DNA of 64,000 bases, taken from assembly GCF_017427765.1 (NCBI RefSeq), contig NZ_JAFRSC010000025.1:1-64000 (forward strand). The letters are read 5' to 3'. The notes beneath the pieces were generated by a model. The model made no database searches. It saw only the letters and a list, made by a program, of their open reading frames with translations, and was not told the origin of the DNA. This DNA is from Methanobrevibacter sp. (lineage in GTDB: Archaea > Methanobacteriota > Methanobacteria > Methanobacteriales > Methanobacteriaceae). The translations under genes and the position numbers were made by a program. Positions 43,700 to 52,824 of the stretch are shown piece after piece (positions within the stretch are counted from its first letter, which is position 1; each line of letters starts with the position of its first letter).

Positions 43700-43814
43700 C
43701 AAGAGAGTTACTTTCATGTAAACCTCTAAACGAGAAGCAAAATATTTTGTTAATGTCTAAGGGAATGTTGTGGGGATTATTTCTCTGCAATAAGACATTA
43801 ATTCGACTTTTTTT
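43700..43814 (+). ncRNA. Locus C predicted antisense-like small RNA
   Basis: TATA box TTTATATAT (43669-43677) gives a start near 43700; the T-run 43808-43814 gives the end. Stem TTAATGTCT/AGACATTAA (43750-43758 with 43793-43801) encloses a 5' bulge AAGGGAATG and a hairpin TTGTGGGG/CTCTGCAA, the same plan as in loci A and B with compensatory stem changes. AAAATATTTTG (43739-43749) is complementary to mRNA 43336-43346, just before the leader ribosome binding site. Its core is palindromic, so this pairing alone is weaker evidence than at locus B. Confidence 0.62.
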
Positions 43815-44004
43815 AATTTCATTTTAATACTTCAACTTCTTTAGTCGGTGATGAATTGCACAATAGTGGAGTATGGATTATTTTTCAATATGCTTCTGAT
43901 AATGATTTAAATAACAAAATGAATATAATAATATATGACAATAAAAAAAGTTTAATTCAAAATTTTTTAACAAAAACCAAGTTAAAAAATAAATTAAACT
44001 ATAA

Positions 44005-44107
44005 AATGTCTTAACCTTTGGGACGAGAGGATATCACGGAATCCTATGCTCAAAAGAGTGCACAACCGTGAAGTAAGAATCCTCAACTTCCATAAATTGA
44101 GGTAGTT
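44005..44107 (+). mobile_element. Orphan IS200/IS605 (TnpB-type) right-end segment, omega-RNA-like
   Basis: The segment runs TTAACCTTTGGGACGAGAGG (44011-44030), then a hairpin around AGGAT/ATCCT (44028-44045), then CCGTGAAGTAAGAATCCTC (44066 onward), then the hairpin CCTCAA/TTGAGG (44081-44102). This order and wording (GGGACGAG..., GTGAAG.AGGAATCCTC, terminal hairpin) is what I know from the 3' ends of archaeal IS1341-type TnpB transposons, where the RE RNA is the guide scaffold. No tnpB or tnpA coding sequence remains upstream. It ends 50 bp before ilvC. It could be a relic or a retained guide-like RNA. Confidence 0.55.
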
Positions 44108-44154
44108 AAATAGATAGCTTACCTTTTATTAGATTGTTTAAGAGATGATTTTAA

Positions 44155-45147
44155 ATGAAAATGTATTACGATGCAGATGTAAATACTGATGCTTTACAAG
44201 GAAAAACTATTGCTGTAATCGGTTATGGTTCCCAAGGTAGAGCACAATCCAGAAACATGGCTGATAGTGGAGCTAACGTTATTGTTGGTTTAAGAGAAAA
44301 TGGTAGCTCTTGGAATGTAGCAAAAGAAGATGGTATGACTGTAAAAACCATCGAAGACGCAGCTAAAGAAGCTGATATTATTCACATTTTACTTCCAGAT
44401 GAAATCCAGCAAAGAGTATACAACGAACAAATCGCTCCTTATGTTGAAGATGGAAACACCATTTCATTCTCTCACGGTTACAACATTCACTTTGAATTAA
44501 TCAAACCTGATGAAACCGTAAACATTGTAATGTTTGCACCAAAAGGACCTGGATCCATGGTAAGAAGAACTTACGAAGAAGGATTCGGTATCCCTGGACT
44601 TGTAGCAGTACAGCAAGATGCAACAGGAGATGCAATGCAACTTGCATTAGGAATGGCAAAAGCATGCGGTTTAACCAAAGCAGGTGTTTTGGAAACTACT
44701 TTCCAGGAAGAAACTGAAACTGACCTTTTCGGTGAACAGACTGTTTTATGCGGCGGTATCACAGAATTAATCAATGCAGGATTCACCACTTTGGTTGAAG
44801 CAGGATACCAACCTGAAATCGCTTACTTTGAAACCTGTCACGAAGTAAAACTCATTGTAGATTTAATCTATGAAAAAGGTTTTGCCGGAATGTGGACTGA
44901 TGTAAGTAACACTGCTGAATATGGTGGTTTAACCAGAGGAAACAGAATCATTACCCAGGAAGCAAAAGACGGTATGAAAGCTGTTTTAAAAGAAATCCAA
45001 GATGGAACCTTTAAAAAACAATGGGGCGATGAAAACGCAACCAACGGCGCTAACCTCAAAGAAATGAGAGCTGCTGAAGGTCAAAAAGAAATTGAAATCG
45101 TAGGTGAAAGATTAAGAAAAGCTTGCGGATTACAAAAAGACGAATAA
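44155..45147 (+). CDS. ilvC: Ketol-acid reductoisomerase
   Basis: A 330-residue class I enzyme that isomerises and reduces acetolactate or acetohydroxybutyrate to dihydroxy acids. The N-terminal Rossmann domain has [19 protein letters not shown] and [12 protein letters not shown]. The C-terminal knotted domain has [29 protein letters not shown], the metal-binding [22 protein letters not shown], and [15 protein letters not shown]. Placed after ilvB and ilvN but separated by the small-peptide locus C and the TnpB-end relic, so it is transcribed independently. The terminator hairpin overlaps its stop codon. Confidence 0.97.
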   Translation: MKMYYDADVNTDALQGKTIAVIGYGSQGRAQSRNMADSGANVIVGLRENGSSWNVAKEDGMTVKTIEDAAKEADIIHILLPDEIQQRVYNEQIAPYVEDGNTISFSHGYNIHFELIKPDETVNIVMFAPKGPGSMVRRTYEEGFGIPGLVAVQQDATGDAMQLALGMAKACGLTKAGVLETTFQEETETDLFGEQTVLCGGITELINAGFTTLVEAGYQPEIAYFETCHEVKLIVDLIYEKGFAGMWTDVSNTAEYGGLTRGNRIITQEAKDGMKAVLKEIQDGTFKKQWGDENATNGANLKEMRAAEGQKEIEIVGERLRKACGLQKDE

Positions 45148-45172
45148 GTCTTTTTGTTCTTTTTTTATTTTA
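45135..45172 (+). terminator. Hairpin terminator overlapping the ilvC stop codon
   Basis: The stem AAAAGAC/GTCTTTT (45135-45154) spans the stop codon and runs into a T-rich tract. Confidence 0.55.
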
Positions 45173-45195
45173 TTTTTATTTATTTTGTGATAATC

Positions 45196-46200
45196 ATGGT
45201 ATTTATTGGAATGGACCATGGAACTACCGGAATCTCCTTTTGTATAATGTCTGATGAGGGCAACGTCATTGATGTTTTTAAAATCGGAAGAGAGGAAAGT
45301 AAGAAAGGTCTGGTTTCTGCAACTGAAGAGCTTGAAAAGCGCGTTGATTTTAGTGATGTAAAACTTATGGCAATCACCTATGCGATGGGTGACGGCATAA
45401 GCAAAATCCTGCCCACAGAAAAGGTTGAAAACAGAGGGATTTTATCCATTAACGGTGCAGGTAAGGTCACCGGTGGGGGAACATCCGTATTTTCAGAATT
45501 AGAAAAGTTAGACATTGATTCTGTAATGATTCCAGGTCTTCACAAAGACTCCACTTCCTTAAATGAATTGTTTAGGGCAGCCTATTCTCACCAGGCAAGC
45601 CCCGAAAAGGTAAGCATTTCATATAATGCATTAAAGGAAACCGGGTGGTCCAATTTTATTGTAGCCGACATTTCATCAAACAGCGTGGACATTCTAATCG
45701 AGGACGGCAAAATCAAGGGAGCAATTGATGCGTGTCTTGGAGCGATGGGCGTTGTTCACGGACCTCTTGATTTGGAGATGATTAGAGACATTGACGAGAA
45801 CAATGCATCTGCAAACGGGTGCTTTTCACATGCCGGAGCTATTAAAATTGCCGGTATTGACGGTAAAGTGGCCAACATGAAAGACCAGCTTTTGAAAAAT
45901 TACGAAAATGGTGACGGGAAGGCAAAACTTGCTATCGATACTCTAATCATGACTGTAGCGATGGAAATAGCGGGCCTTGATGTGGTATGTGAAAATGAAA
46001 TTGAAGGCATAGTGCTTACAGGTTCAATCGGTTCTGCAAGAGAACCTTTCAGCTTTGAAGATGAAATCAATAAGTATTTCAATGACAAATATGAACTGAA
46101 AGTTATTTCAAAAGAATCCGGAGCTATCGGTGCAGCTCAAATAGCGATGGATGTTTTCAATGGTAAAAAGGAAATTTTAGGTATAGAAGTTGATATCTAA
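45196..46200 (+). CDS. Methanogenesis marker protein 12
   Basis: A 334-residue protein of the actin-like ATPase fold, starting at ATG 45196 (MVFIGMDHGTTGISFCIMSD). A longer open frame from 45154 only adds a poly-Phe segment. The nucleotide-binding elements are MDHGTTG near the N-terminus, VADISSNSVDILIEDGKIKGAIDACLG mid-protein, and EGIVLTGSIGSAREPF. This matches the methanogenesis marker 12 family, found in methanogens and of unknown role, possibly in cofactor or enzyme activation. Co-directional with ilvC but behind its terminator. Confidence 0.85.
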   Translation: MVFIGMDHGTTGISFCIMSDEGNVIDVFKIGREESKKGLVSATEELEKRVDFSDVKLMAITYAMGDGISKILPTEKVENRGILSINGAGKVTGGGTSVFSELEKLDIDSVMIPGLHKDSTSLNELFRAAYSHQASPEKVSISYNALKETGWSNFIVADISSNSVDILIEDGKIKGAIDACLGAMGVVHGPLDLEMIRDIDENNASANGCFSHAGAIKIAGIDGKVANMKDQLLKNYENGDGKAKLAIDTLIMTVAMEIAGLDVVCENEIEGIVLTGSIGSAREPFSFEDEINKYFNDKYELKVISKESGAIGAAQIAMDVFNGKKEILGIEVDI

Positions 46201-46204
46201 ACTT

Positions 46205-46411
46205 CTATTTATCTTCTTTTAGGCTGACAAATACAACGTTTCCGCCTTTTATTGTTTCTAAACCGTTTTCATTTTCAAGGACAATATTCAAATAGTTGTC
46301 AATAGCGACTACTTTTCCTTCGCTTTGATTGTTATCTCTCAAATCAACACTAACATACTTATTTTTAAATTGTGCAAAAAGTTTGTTTACATTATCTTTA
46401 TCAAAACTCAT
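46205..46411 (-). CDS. LSm/Sm-like archaeal RNA-binding protein
   Basis: A 68-residue Sm-fold protein. Sm1 is visible as KYVSVDLRDNNQSEGKVVAIDNYLNIVLENE and Sm2 as IKGGNVVFVSL. Archaeal SmAPs form heptameric rings that bind U-rich RNA. This one is slightly short, and Sm2 has Gly-Gly-Asn in place of the usual Gly-Asp-Asn. It could serve small RNAs such as those predicted in this window, but that is speculation. Convergent with the mmp12 gene. Confidence 0.85.
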   Translation of the reverse strand: MSFDKDNVNKLFAQFKNKYVSVDLRDNNQSEGKVVAIDNYLNIVLENENGLETIKGGNVVFVSLKEDK

Positions 46412-46486
46412 TATTTCAAATCCTTGAATATTCTACATTAATATTGATGTTTCAACTTTAAATACTTTAATGTTCAAAATAATATC

Positions 46487-46630
46487 ATGGCAATTAATCA
46501 ATTAGAAAGTAATTTAGAAGCTATTACACGTACAATAGCACAGTTAAAAAAAGACGGATGCACAGATGAAAAAATCTTAAATGAGTTAAGAGAAGAAAGG
46601 GAAAAAATACTTAAGGATTTAAACTTGTAA
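46487..46630 (+). CDS. Small coiled-coil protein (47 aa)
   Basis: Short ORF from ATG 46487 beginning MAINQLESNLEAITRTIAQL, then KKDGCTDEKILNELREEREK and ILKDLNL. It is strongly helical with heptad-like spacing and a DGCTDEKI turn, so it looks like a real two-helix protein. A TATA-like TTTAAATACTT about 25-30 nt upstream with no ribosome binding site suggests a leaderless mRNA. It lies between LSm and surE on the opposite strand. Function unknown. Confidence 0.6.
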   Translation: MAINQLESNLEAITRTIAQLKKDGCTDEKILNELREEREKILKDLNL

Positions 46631-46635
46631 GTATT

Positions 46636-47412
46636 TCACTCCAACCATTCTTTCAATAAACTCAGATCTCCGGTCAAATCTATTTTCAGTGGTGTTACTG
46701 TAGTTTTTTGAGCTTTACGTAATTCATAACCATCGCTTCCGGGTTCATCAAGTTCGTATGGTTCACCGCCAATCCAGTAATATGGCTTTCCGCGAGGATC
46801 CGTGCGTGTATCAATTACTGGAGTATACATTCTTTCACCTAATCTGACTACTTCAAACTCCTCATAAACAGGGTTTTCGGGAATATTGACATTTATCAAG
46901 TCGATTCCTTCAGGTAAACCTTTTTTCAGTATTATTTTAGCTATTTTATTGAGCATTTTTCCTGCAAAGTCAAAGTCTATTTCTACAGCCCCGTTTTCGA
47001 ACTTGACATGGTCCTGTGTCACTTCCTTTGAAATTGCAATTGTAGGAATTCCGAATGTTGCAGCTTCAATTGCGGCTCCAAGGGTTCCTGATGTTGTAAG
47101 TTCTGCCTTTCCTATATTGTAGCCGGTATTTATTCCTGAAATCATCAAATCAGGTTTTTCATCTATAATTTCAAATAATCCGATAGTTACAGCATCGGTT
47201 GGAGTCCCGCTTACTCCATAGCCTTTACTGCCGTCCCTTAAGGTATACTCATTGACTCTTAACGGTTCATATAATGTTAATGCATGGCCTATTCCACTTT
47301 GCTGCACTTCAGGAGCCACCACATATGTTTCACATATCTCTTCAACTGCCTTTTTTGCAGCAAGTATTCCTGAAGCTGTTATTCCATCATCATTACATAT
47401 TAATGCTTTCAT
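46636..47412 (-). CDS. surE: 5'-nucleotidase SurE
   Basis: A 258-residue metal-dependent phosphatase acting on nucleoside 5'-monophosphates. The N-terminal ICNDDGITASGI carries the metal-binding Asp pair (Asp8, Asp9). GHALTLYEPLR, SGTPTDAV, LMISGINTGYNIG and SGTLGAAIEAATFGIPTIAIS follow in family order. Normal length. Monocistronic as far as can be seen. Confidence 0.95.
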   Translation of the reverse strand: MKALICNDDGITASGILAAKKAVEEICETYVVAPEVQQSGIGHALTLYEPLRVNEYTLRDGSKGYGVSGTPTDAVTIGLFEIIDEKPDLMISGINTGYNIGKAELTTSGTLGAAIEAATFGIPTIAISKEVTQDHVKFENGAVEIDFDFAGKMLNKIAKIILKKGLPEGIDLINVNIPENPVYEEFEVVRLGERMYTPVIDTRTDPRGKPYYWIGGEPYELDEPGSDGYELRKAQKTTVTPLKIDLTGDLSLLKEWLE

Positions 47413-47538
47413 ATAATTAATAAGGCAGTTCTTTTTTTAAATAATTTTAGGTTTGAAGAAAATATAAAAAACTTTAATAATAATTTAAATTATAAAATAT
47501 AATAGGAATTTACATTAACAACACATTAGGGTGGAATC

Positions 47539-48447
47539 TTGGAAAAACCACAATTGATTAATTTTATCGCAAAAGTAATGGAGGACTCCGGTTTCAAGGT
47601 CTATAAAAATTTCAAGACCTCTCAAAAAGTTATAGACATATATGCCATATTACCGACTACCATTGGTGATTTTGGTGTTGTTGTGGCATGTAAAAACTAT
47701 GACAAAGACTTTGAAATCGGGGTCGATGTCCTTAAGGAAATGGAAGATGTTCAGCAAAGCATTAAAGCATCTAAGGTAACAATCGTTTCTTCATCCTATT
47801 TTTCTAACCAGGCAAAAAACTATGCTCTTAGAAAAAACATAAAACTGGTTGACAGGGACGATTTGCTTGAACTTGCAAAGCGCTATCAGGATAGGACCTC
47901 ACAAACTACTTTGGATAATACTCCGTATGATGGTGGGGCTTCCGCTTACATTGAAGAGGAGTATCCGGGTTATGAAGGTTATGACGCTTCGGATATGGAG
48001 TATATTATGCGCAGAAGGGATGCAAATCCCAATGTATATAAAAGTTCCCTGTACAGGCAAATTGATGAGCCTAGGGGAAGTTCTGTTTTATCATCATTGT
48101 TAAATAGAAAAAAGAGATCAGGAGGACTCACATCTTCTCAAACCAATTTATATAACTATAATTCCTTTTCAAATTCATCCAATTACGGACCTTTGATATT
48201 TAAATTAATCAATAATCCTATAATCCTAATCATTTTGGTTGTTGTTCTTTCTTATGCTCTTGCATTCATATTCGGTAATCTTTTAGGTATGAATCCGGGA
48301 ATGGCAGGTTTAATAGAGATGATTGTAGCATTGCTATTGTCTTATGGTTTATCCCTCTACACAGAAAGAAACAGTGACTTTATTATTAAAGGAACATTCA
48401 TATTCTTTATTTCATTAGTTATTTTGATTATATTAATTTTTGTTTAA
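47539..48447 (+). CDS. Mrr-like (PD-(D/E)xK-fold) domain protein with C-terminal membrane helices
   Basis: A 302-residue protein from TTG 47539 with a GGGTGGAA ribosome binding site. The N-terminal domain (about residues 1-118) follows the Mrr restriction-endonuclease-like fold (MEDSGFKVYKNFKTSQKVIDIYA, then FGVVVACKNYDKDFEIG, then KVTIVSSSYFSNQAKNYALRKNIKLVDRDDL). The usual (E/Q)xK is AxK here (ACK), so cleavage is doubtful. A Tyr/Ser-rich linker precedes three membrane helices (about 225-300). The 3' end overlaps the convergent polymerase gene by 15 bp. It could be a membrane-tethered nucleic-acid sensor or an inactive nuclease; function unknown. Confidence 0.6.
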   Translation: MEKPQLINFIAKVMEDSGFKVYKNFKTSQKVIDIYAILPTTIGDFGVVVACKNYDKDFEIGVDVLKEMEDVQQSIKASKVTIVSSSYFSNQAKNYALRKNIKLVDRDDLLELAKRYQDRTSQTTLDNTPYDGGASAYIEEEYPGYEGYDASDMEYIMRRRDANPNVYKSSLYRQIDEPRGSSVLSSLLNRKKRSGGLTSSQTNLYNYNSFSNSSNYGPLIFKLINNPIILIILVVVLSYALAFIFGNLLGMNPGMAGLIEMIVALLLSYGLSLYTERNSDFIIKGTFIFFISLVILIILIFV

Positions 48448-49494
48448 TTTAATATAATTAAAATTAATTAATATCAAAATGAATCCTATCAGATATAAAA
48501 ACCAAATCATAATGTCTGTTGGACCGGTTTCTATCCAGATTAATGTGTGTGTTAATATTATAGAATAGATGCCCACACCAACTCCTTTTTTTAATTTATC
48601 CATCAGACCTAAAAATATTCCCATAAAAAGCATCTGAACTGTCAGGCCTGTTAATCCGAAATCAAGATAGACGGGTCCGAATAATGTGGATGTCAGGCAG
48701 ACATTGTCTGAAAGCACGTATTGGCCAACAAATGTTCTGGGACTTCCGGGCGAAAATATCAGGCTTAGGATATGTCCGTGTGTTGTTGCGCCCAATGGCA
48801 GAATTCTTTCAAAGACTTCCAGAGTAAAACCTGCCCTGTAAAAGATTAACTCAACAGGATTCAGTGTCCAGTGCTGGGTTGCAATGGACTGGGATGCGAT
48901 ATATCCCATTGCCGTAATTGCGATAACCATAACTGCAATAAATAAGATTCCTGTTTTTCCTGAGATTTTGTTTAGATAATATAGAGTAATAAATGAACTG
49001 GCAAGAATTCCCAAAACGGAGGTTCTATAGCCGTTCAATCCAAAAATAAATGCTCCCAGAAGAACAAGAATCAGGTATTTTCTCTCATAATGTTTTGCAA
49101 GCAGAACGTTTATCATTATCAAAAATAGTGGATAGGCAACTCTCCAGATATCTGTAGTTGCATTTGATTTTAAAACGCTGTTGAAAAGGGGAATTCCACC
49201 AATAAAAACCAAATTAAGTGTCTGAAGAACTAAAGCTATTAAAACAAGAATGAGAAGTAATTTTTCAGATAAAAAATCTGTTTTCTTTATATTTTCAACT
49301 TTGATTTTATATTTTATGATTAAATCGCCTGCCGTAAAGACTATACAGGCGAATATTACTGTTAAAATCACTTCCAAATCAAGAGGGTCTTCAAACCTGT
49401 AGTTAAATGATCCGATATAACCCATTGCTAAAAAAGCAAGAATTGCAACCACTAAAATTAATGGCTGAAAAAAGTCAATCTTTTTAAAATCCAT
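48433..49494 (-). CDS. Oligosaccharide repeat-unit polymerase-like membrane protein
   Basis: A 353-residue multispanning membrane protein, about 10-11 helices. The features GLNGYRTSVLGILASSFITLYYL and ILPLGATTHGHILSLIFSPGSPRTFVGQ fit the archaeal O-antigen/oligosaccharide polymerase family (formerly DUF70). It probably links glycan units at the outer membrane face for surface polysaccharide or glycoprotein glycans. It starts 4 bp after the cbiA-like gene on the same strand, although the functions are unrelated. Confidence 0.75.
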   Translation of the reverse strand: MDFKKIDFFQPLILVVAILAFLAMGYIGSFNYRFEDPLDLEVILTVIFACIVFTAGDLIIKYKIKVENIKKTDFLSEKLLLILVLIALVLQTLNLVFIGGIPLFNSVLKSNATTDIWRVAYPLFLIMINVLLAKHYERKYLILVLLGAFIFGLNGYRTSVLGILASSFITLYYLNKISGKTGILFIAVMVIAITAMGYIASQSIATQHWTLNPVELIFYRAGFTLEVFERILPLGATTHGHILSLIFSPGSPRTFVGQYVLSDNVCLTSTLFGPVYLDFGLTGLTVQMLFMGIFLGLMDKLKKGVGVGIYSIILTHTLIWIETGPTDIMIWFLYLIGFILILINFNYIKLNKN

Positions 49495-49497
49495 GTT

Positions 49498-50847
49498 CTA
49501 TCCTTCAAGTTCCCGAGATGAAATTGCAAGGTTTCCTCCAAAGTCAGGCATTGCTGCCACATGGGTGTGGACATAGCTTGCAAGTGTATTCCTCTCCATA
49601 AAACCATCCTGTAAATTGTATGATCCTTTTCCCCTTAGGATATTGAATGCCATATCATGCTTTAAGTCATTAACAATTACTTTTGAGTAATGAAACTCAT
49701 GGCCGTTGAACTTTTCACCCTTTTTGGAAATTATGTTGTCCTGAGTTACTTCGGCAATGGTATATTTCAGTGCCTGAACCCTATCTGTTAAAACTGACTT
49801 GTAAGGATATACATTTACTACTGCATCTTCATGGATAGATTTCATAAGATACATTAAACCACCACATTCGGCAAATATAGGTCTATCTTCAAGGTGGAAC
49901 TGCTTGATTTCTTGAAGCATATTCTTATTTTCTGATAGTTGTTTTGAAAACAGTTCAGGATATCCGCCGCCGATGTAGAGACCTTCAACATCCGGCAAGT
50001 TTTCATCCTTTAGAGGTGAGAAATATTCAATTTTAGCGTTGTTTGCCTCTAAAGATTCAATATTTTCCTTGTAGTAAAAATTGAAAACCTCATCAAATGC
50101 CACACCGATTTTAACAGGCTGCTTGTTCAGTTTGTTCCATATTGGGATAAGCTCTGAGGTGATTTTCGGTGCGCTTTTAGCAATTTCAACCAATCTGTCC
50201 AAATCAATTGATTGTTTTATGGTTTCAGACCAGATGTCAATGAACTTTAGGGAGTTTTCCCTCTCCACAGCAGGAACAAGACCCAAATGCCTCTGCTCTA
50301 TTGAGATATTGTCATCACGTATGATTCCGCCGATTACCTCGGTTTTTGTGAGCTCTTCAATTGATCTTTTGGTTTTCTCATAATGCGCCTTGTTTTTTAC
50401 TTTGTTTAGGATTACTCCTGCAATGTTTATTTCAGGGTCCAGAGCTTTAAAGCCCATAACCAAAGCGGCTGCACTTTTAACCAGACTTCTTGAATTGATG
50501 ATTAGGATGACAGGAGATTTAAGTGATTTTGCAACAGAAGAGGTGCTTCCGATATCGTTTATTGAGTCAATTCCTTCATAAAGGCCTCTGACACCTTCAA
50601 TAACTGCAATGTCTTTGCCTTTCACGCCTTTGAGAAATGAATCTCTCACCTGACCCTCCTTCATGAAAAATGAATCCAGGTTTCTGGATGTGTTTCCGGT
50701 TGCTAGTGTGTGGTAGGACGGGTCGATATAGTCCGGTCCGACCTTGAATGGCTGTACATTATATTTTTCGCTCAGTGCTTTCATGATTCCGGTAGCTATT
50801 GTTGTCTTTCCAACTGCACTACCGGTTCCCGCTAAAATAATTCTCAT
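49498..50847 (-). CDS. cbiA/cfbB: Cobyrinate / Ni-sirohydrochlorin a,c-diamide synthase
   Basis: A 449-residue glutamine-dependent amidase. The N-terminal P-loop ATPase domain ([34 protein letters not shown]) activates carboxylates. The C-terminal class I glutamine amidotransferase-like domain has the catalytic cysteine in [11 protein letters not shown] and a late His in YVHTHVA. The family includes CbiA (cobalamin) and CfbB (coenzyme F430). Both occur in methanogens and I cannot separate them by eye. cbiC and hemL in this window show that tetrapyrrole synthesis is active. Confidence 0.88.
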   Translation of the reverse strand: MRIILAGTGSAVGKTTIATGIMKALSEKYNVQPFKVGPDYIDPSYHTLATGNTSRNLDSFFMKEGQVRDSFLKGVKGKDIAVIEGVRGLYEGIDSINDIGSTSSVAKSLKSPVILIINSRSLVKSAAALVMGFKALDPEINIAGVILNKVKNKAHYEKTKRSIEELTKTEVIGGIIRDDNISIEQRHLGLVPAVERENSLKFIDIWSETIKQSIDLDRLVEIAKSAPKITSELIPIWNKLNKQPVKIGVAFDEVFNFYYKENIESLEANNAKIEYFSPLKDENLPDVEGLYIGGGYPELFSKQLSENKNMLQEIKQFHLEDRPIFAECGGLMYLMKSIHEDAVVNVYPYKSVLTDRVQALKYTIAEVTQDNIISKKGEKFNGHEFHYSKVIVNDLKHDMAFNILRGKGSYNLQDGFMERNTLASYVHTHVAAMPDFGGNLAISSRELEG

Positions 50848-50943
50848 AATAATACATTGTAATTATATTATATTAAATTTTAACTTTAGCTATTTTTATA
50901 TAATATTAAAAATAAAATTTAAATCATAATATATGGTGGTTAA

Positions 50944-52767
50944 ATGAGAATTTTATTAATTCATTCTGATTATTTAAATTACAATGTAAAGAATAAAACA
51001 CCTGTAGCTGAAGAAATTGAAGAGGCTAAAAAAGAAGGCTCCTTTGATGATTCTTTAGTAGTATTTACAGCTGTTGAAAAAGAAGATGAAAATAATCCTG
51101 AAGGCATTGTTAAAAATTTAGTCAGTGAAATCAAAAAGGCTAATGATCAGGTCAAAGCTGAAAATATCGTATTGTATCCATATGCTCACTTGTCTTCATC
51201 ATTAAGCTCTCCAAAAGTAGCTGTTGAAATATTAAAAAAAGCAGAAGGGGCTTTACTTGCTGAGGATTTAACTGTTAAAAGAGTACCTTTCGGATGGTAC
51301 AAGGCATTTGAGATTTCCTGTAAAGGACATCCTCTAAGTGAGCTTTCAAGAACTATTACTGCTGATAAAGAGGAAACAAAGGCAGAAAGAAAACCTTCCA
51401 AATGGCAAATTCTTGAAGGAGATGAAATAACTCAAATTGAGGACTTTAAGTTTGACAATCATGCGTTCAAACAGCTTGTTGACTATGAACTCGGCCGGGG
51501 TGCTTCTGATGAAGGAGAACCTCCTCACGTTAAACTGATGAGGGAAAAGGAAATTTGTGATTATGAGCCTGCTTCCGATGTCGGAAACCTAAGATGGTAT
51601 CCTAAAGGACGTTTAATAAGAGACCTTTTGGCTGATTACGTTTACAATTTAACTGTAGATCGTGGAGCAATGCCTGTTGAAACTCCAATTTTCTATGATT
51701 TGGATAATGAGGCTATATATCAGCACGCATACAAATTCGGTGAAAGACAGTACAGAACCGACACCAAAAAGAATCTGATGCTCAGATTTGCATGCTGTTT
51801 TGGTGCATTCAGATTAATGGCAGATTCATATCTTACATGGAAAAACCTGCCTGCAAAAATATATGAATTATCCACCTACAGTTTCCGTTTTGAGAAAAAA
51901 GGAGAAGTTGTAGGTCTTAAAAGGCTAAGAGCATTCACCATGCCTGATTGCCATTCATTCTGTGCAGATGTACCTTCATCATTAGATGAATTTGAAAGAC
52001 AAACTGAAATGTGTATGCAAACCGGTAAGGATTTGGATTTGGACTTTGAAGTAATTTTCAGAGCCACTCAGGACTTCTTTGATGAAAATGAAGAGTGGAT
52101 GTATCATATTGCATCAAAATTCGAAAAACCGATTCTTTTAGAAATCTTGCCTGAAAGACATCACTACTGGGTATGTAAAATAGATCTGGCTAACATTGAC
52201 GCATTAGGCAGGCCGATTGAAAATCCAACTGTTCAAATCGATGTTGAAAGCGGTAAAAGGTTTGACATCACCTATCTCGGTGAAGATGGCCAGCAGCACA
52301 ATCCTACAATCCTGCACACATCCCCAACCGGAAGTATTGAAAGGGTTTTATGTGCAATGCTTGAAAAAACCGCACTGGAAATTAATGAACGCTCTCCAAT
52401 GCTGCCGACCTGGTTAAGCCCTATTCAGGCTAGAATCATTACTGTTGGAGATGCTCATGAGGAATTTGCAAATGAACTGTATGACAAAATCAACGCTTCA
52501 AACATCCGTGTGGACATTGACGACAGGGATGAAAGTGTAGGTAAAAAAATCAGAAATGCAGCCAAAGAATGGATTCCATACATTTTTGTCATTGGAGACA
52601 AGGAAATGGAAACCGGTAAATTCCAGGTAACTGTACGTGAAACCGGCGAGAAGGTCGACATGACAGCTGATGAGCTTATAGCTGAAATCAATCATAAATG
52701 TGAAGGAAAACCTTTCAGAAAACTGCCTTTACCTAAGGATATTTCAAGAAGGATTAACTTCCAATAA
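50944..52767 (+). CDS. thrS: Threonyl-tRNA synthetase, archaeal type
   Basis: Class IIa synthetase of 607 residues. The N-terminal archaeal editing domain (about residues 1-145; [20 protein letters not shown]) is the D-aminoacyl-tRNA deacylase-like module that removes mischarged serine. Next are the catalytic domain, with [15 protein letters not shown] and the motif 2 region [34 protein letters not shown], motif 3 [14 protein letters not shown], and the anticodon domain ([19 protein letters not shown]). ATG after GGTGGTTAA. Normal length. Confidence 0.96.
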   Translation: MRILLIHSDYLNYNVKNKTPVAEEIEEAKKEGSFDDSLVVFTAVEKEDENNPEGIVKNLVSEIKKANDQVKAENIVLYPYAHLSSSLSSPKVAVEILKKAEGALLAEDLTVKRVPFGWYKAFEISCKGHPLSELSRTITADKEETKAERKPSKWQILEGDEITQIEDFKFDNHAFKQLVDYELGRGASDEGEPPHVKLMREKEICDYEPASDVGNLRWYPKGRLIRDLLADYVYNLTVDRGAMPVETPIFYDLDNEAIYQHAYKFGERQYRTDTKKNLMLRFACCFGAFRLMADSYLTWKNLPAKIYELSTYSFRFEKKGEVVGLKRLRAFTMPDCHSFCADVPSSLDEFERQTEMCMQTGKDLDLDFEVIFRATQDFFDENEEWMYHIASKFEKPILLEILPERHHYWVCKIDLANIDALGRPIENPTVQIDVESGKRFDITYLGEDGQQHNPTILHTSPTGSIERVLCAMLEKTALEINERSPMLPTWLSPIQARIITVGDAHEEFANELYDKINASNIRVDIDDRDESVGKKIRNAAKEWIPYIFVIGDKEMETGKFQVTVRETGEKVDMTADELIAEINHKCEGKPFRKLPLPKDISRRINFQ

Positions 52768-52824
52768 TTTTATTTATCAATAAAAATAAATTATTAAATG
52801 TTATTATATAACGGAGGAAATTTA

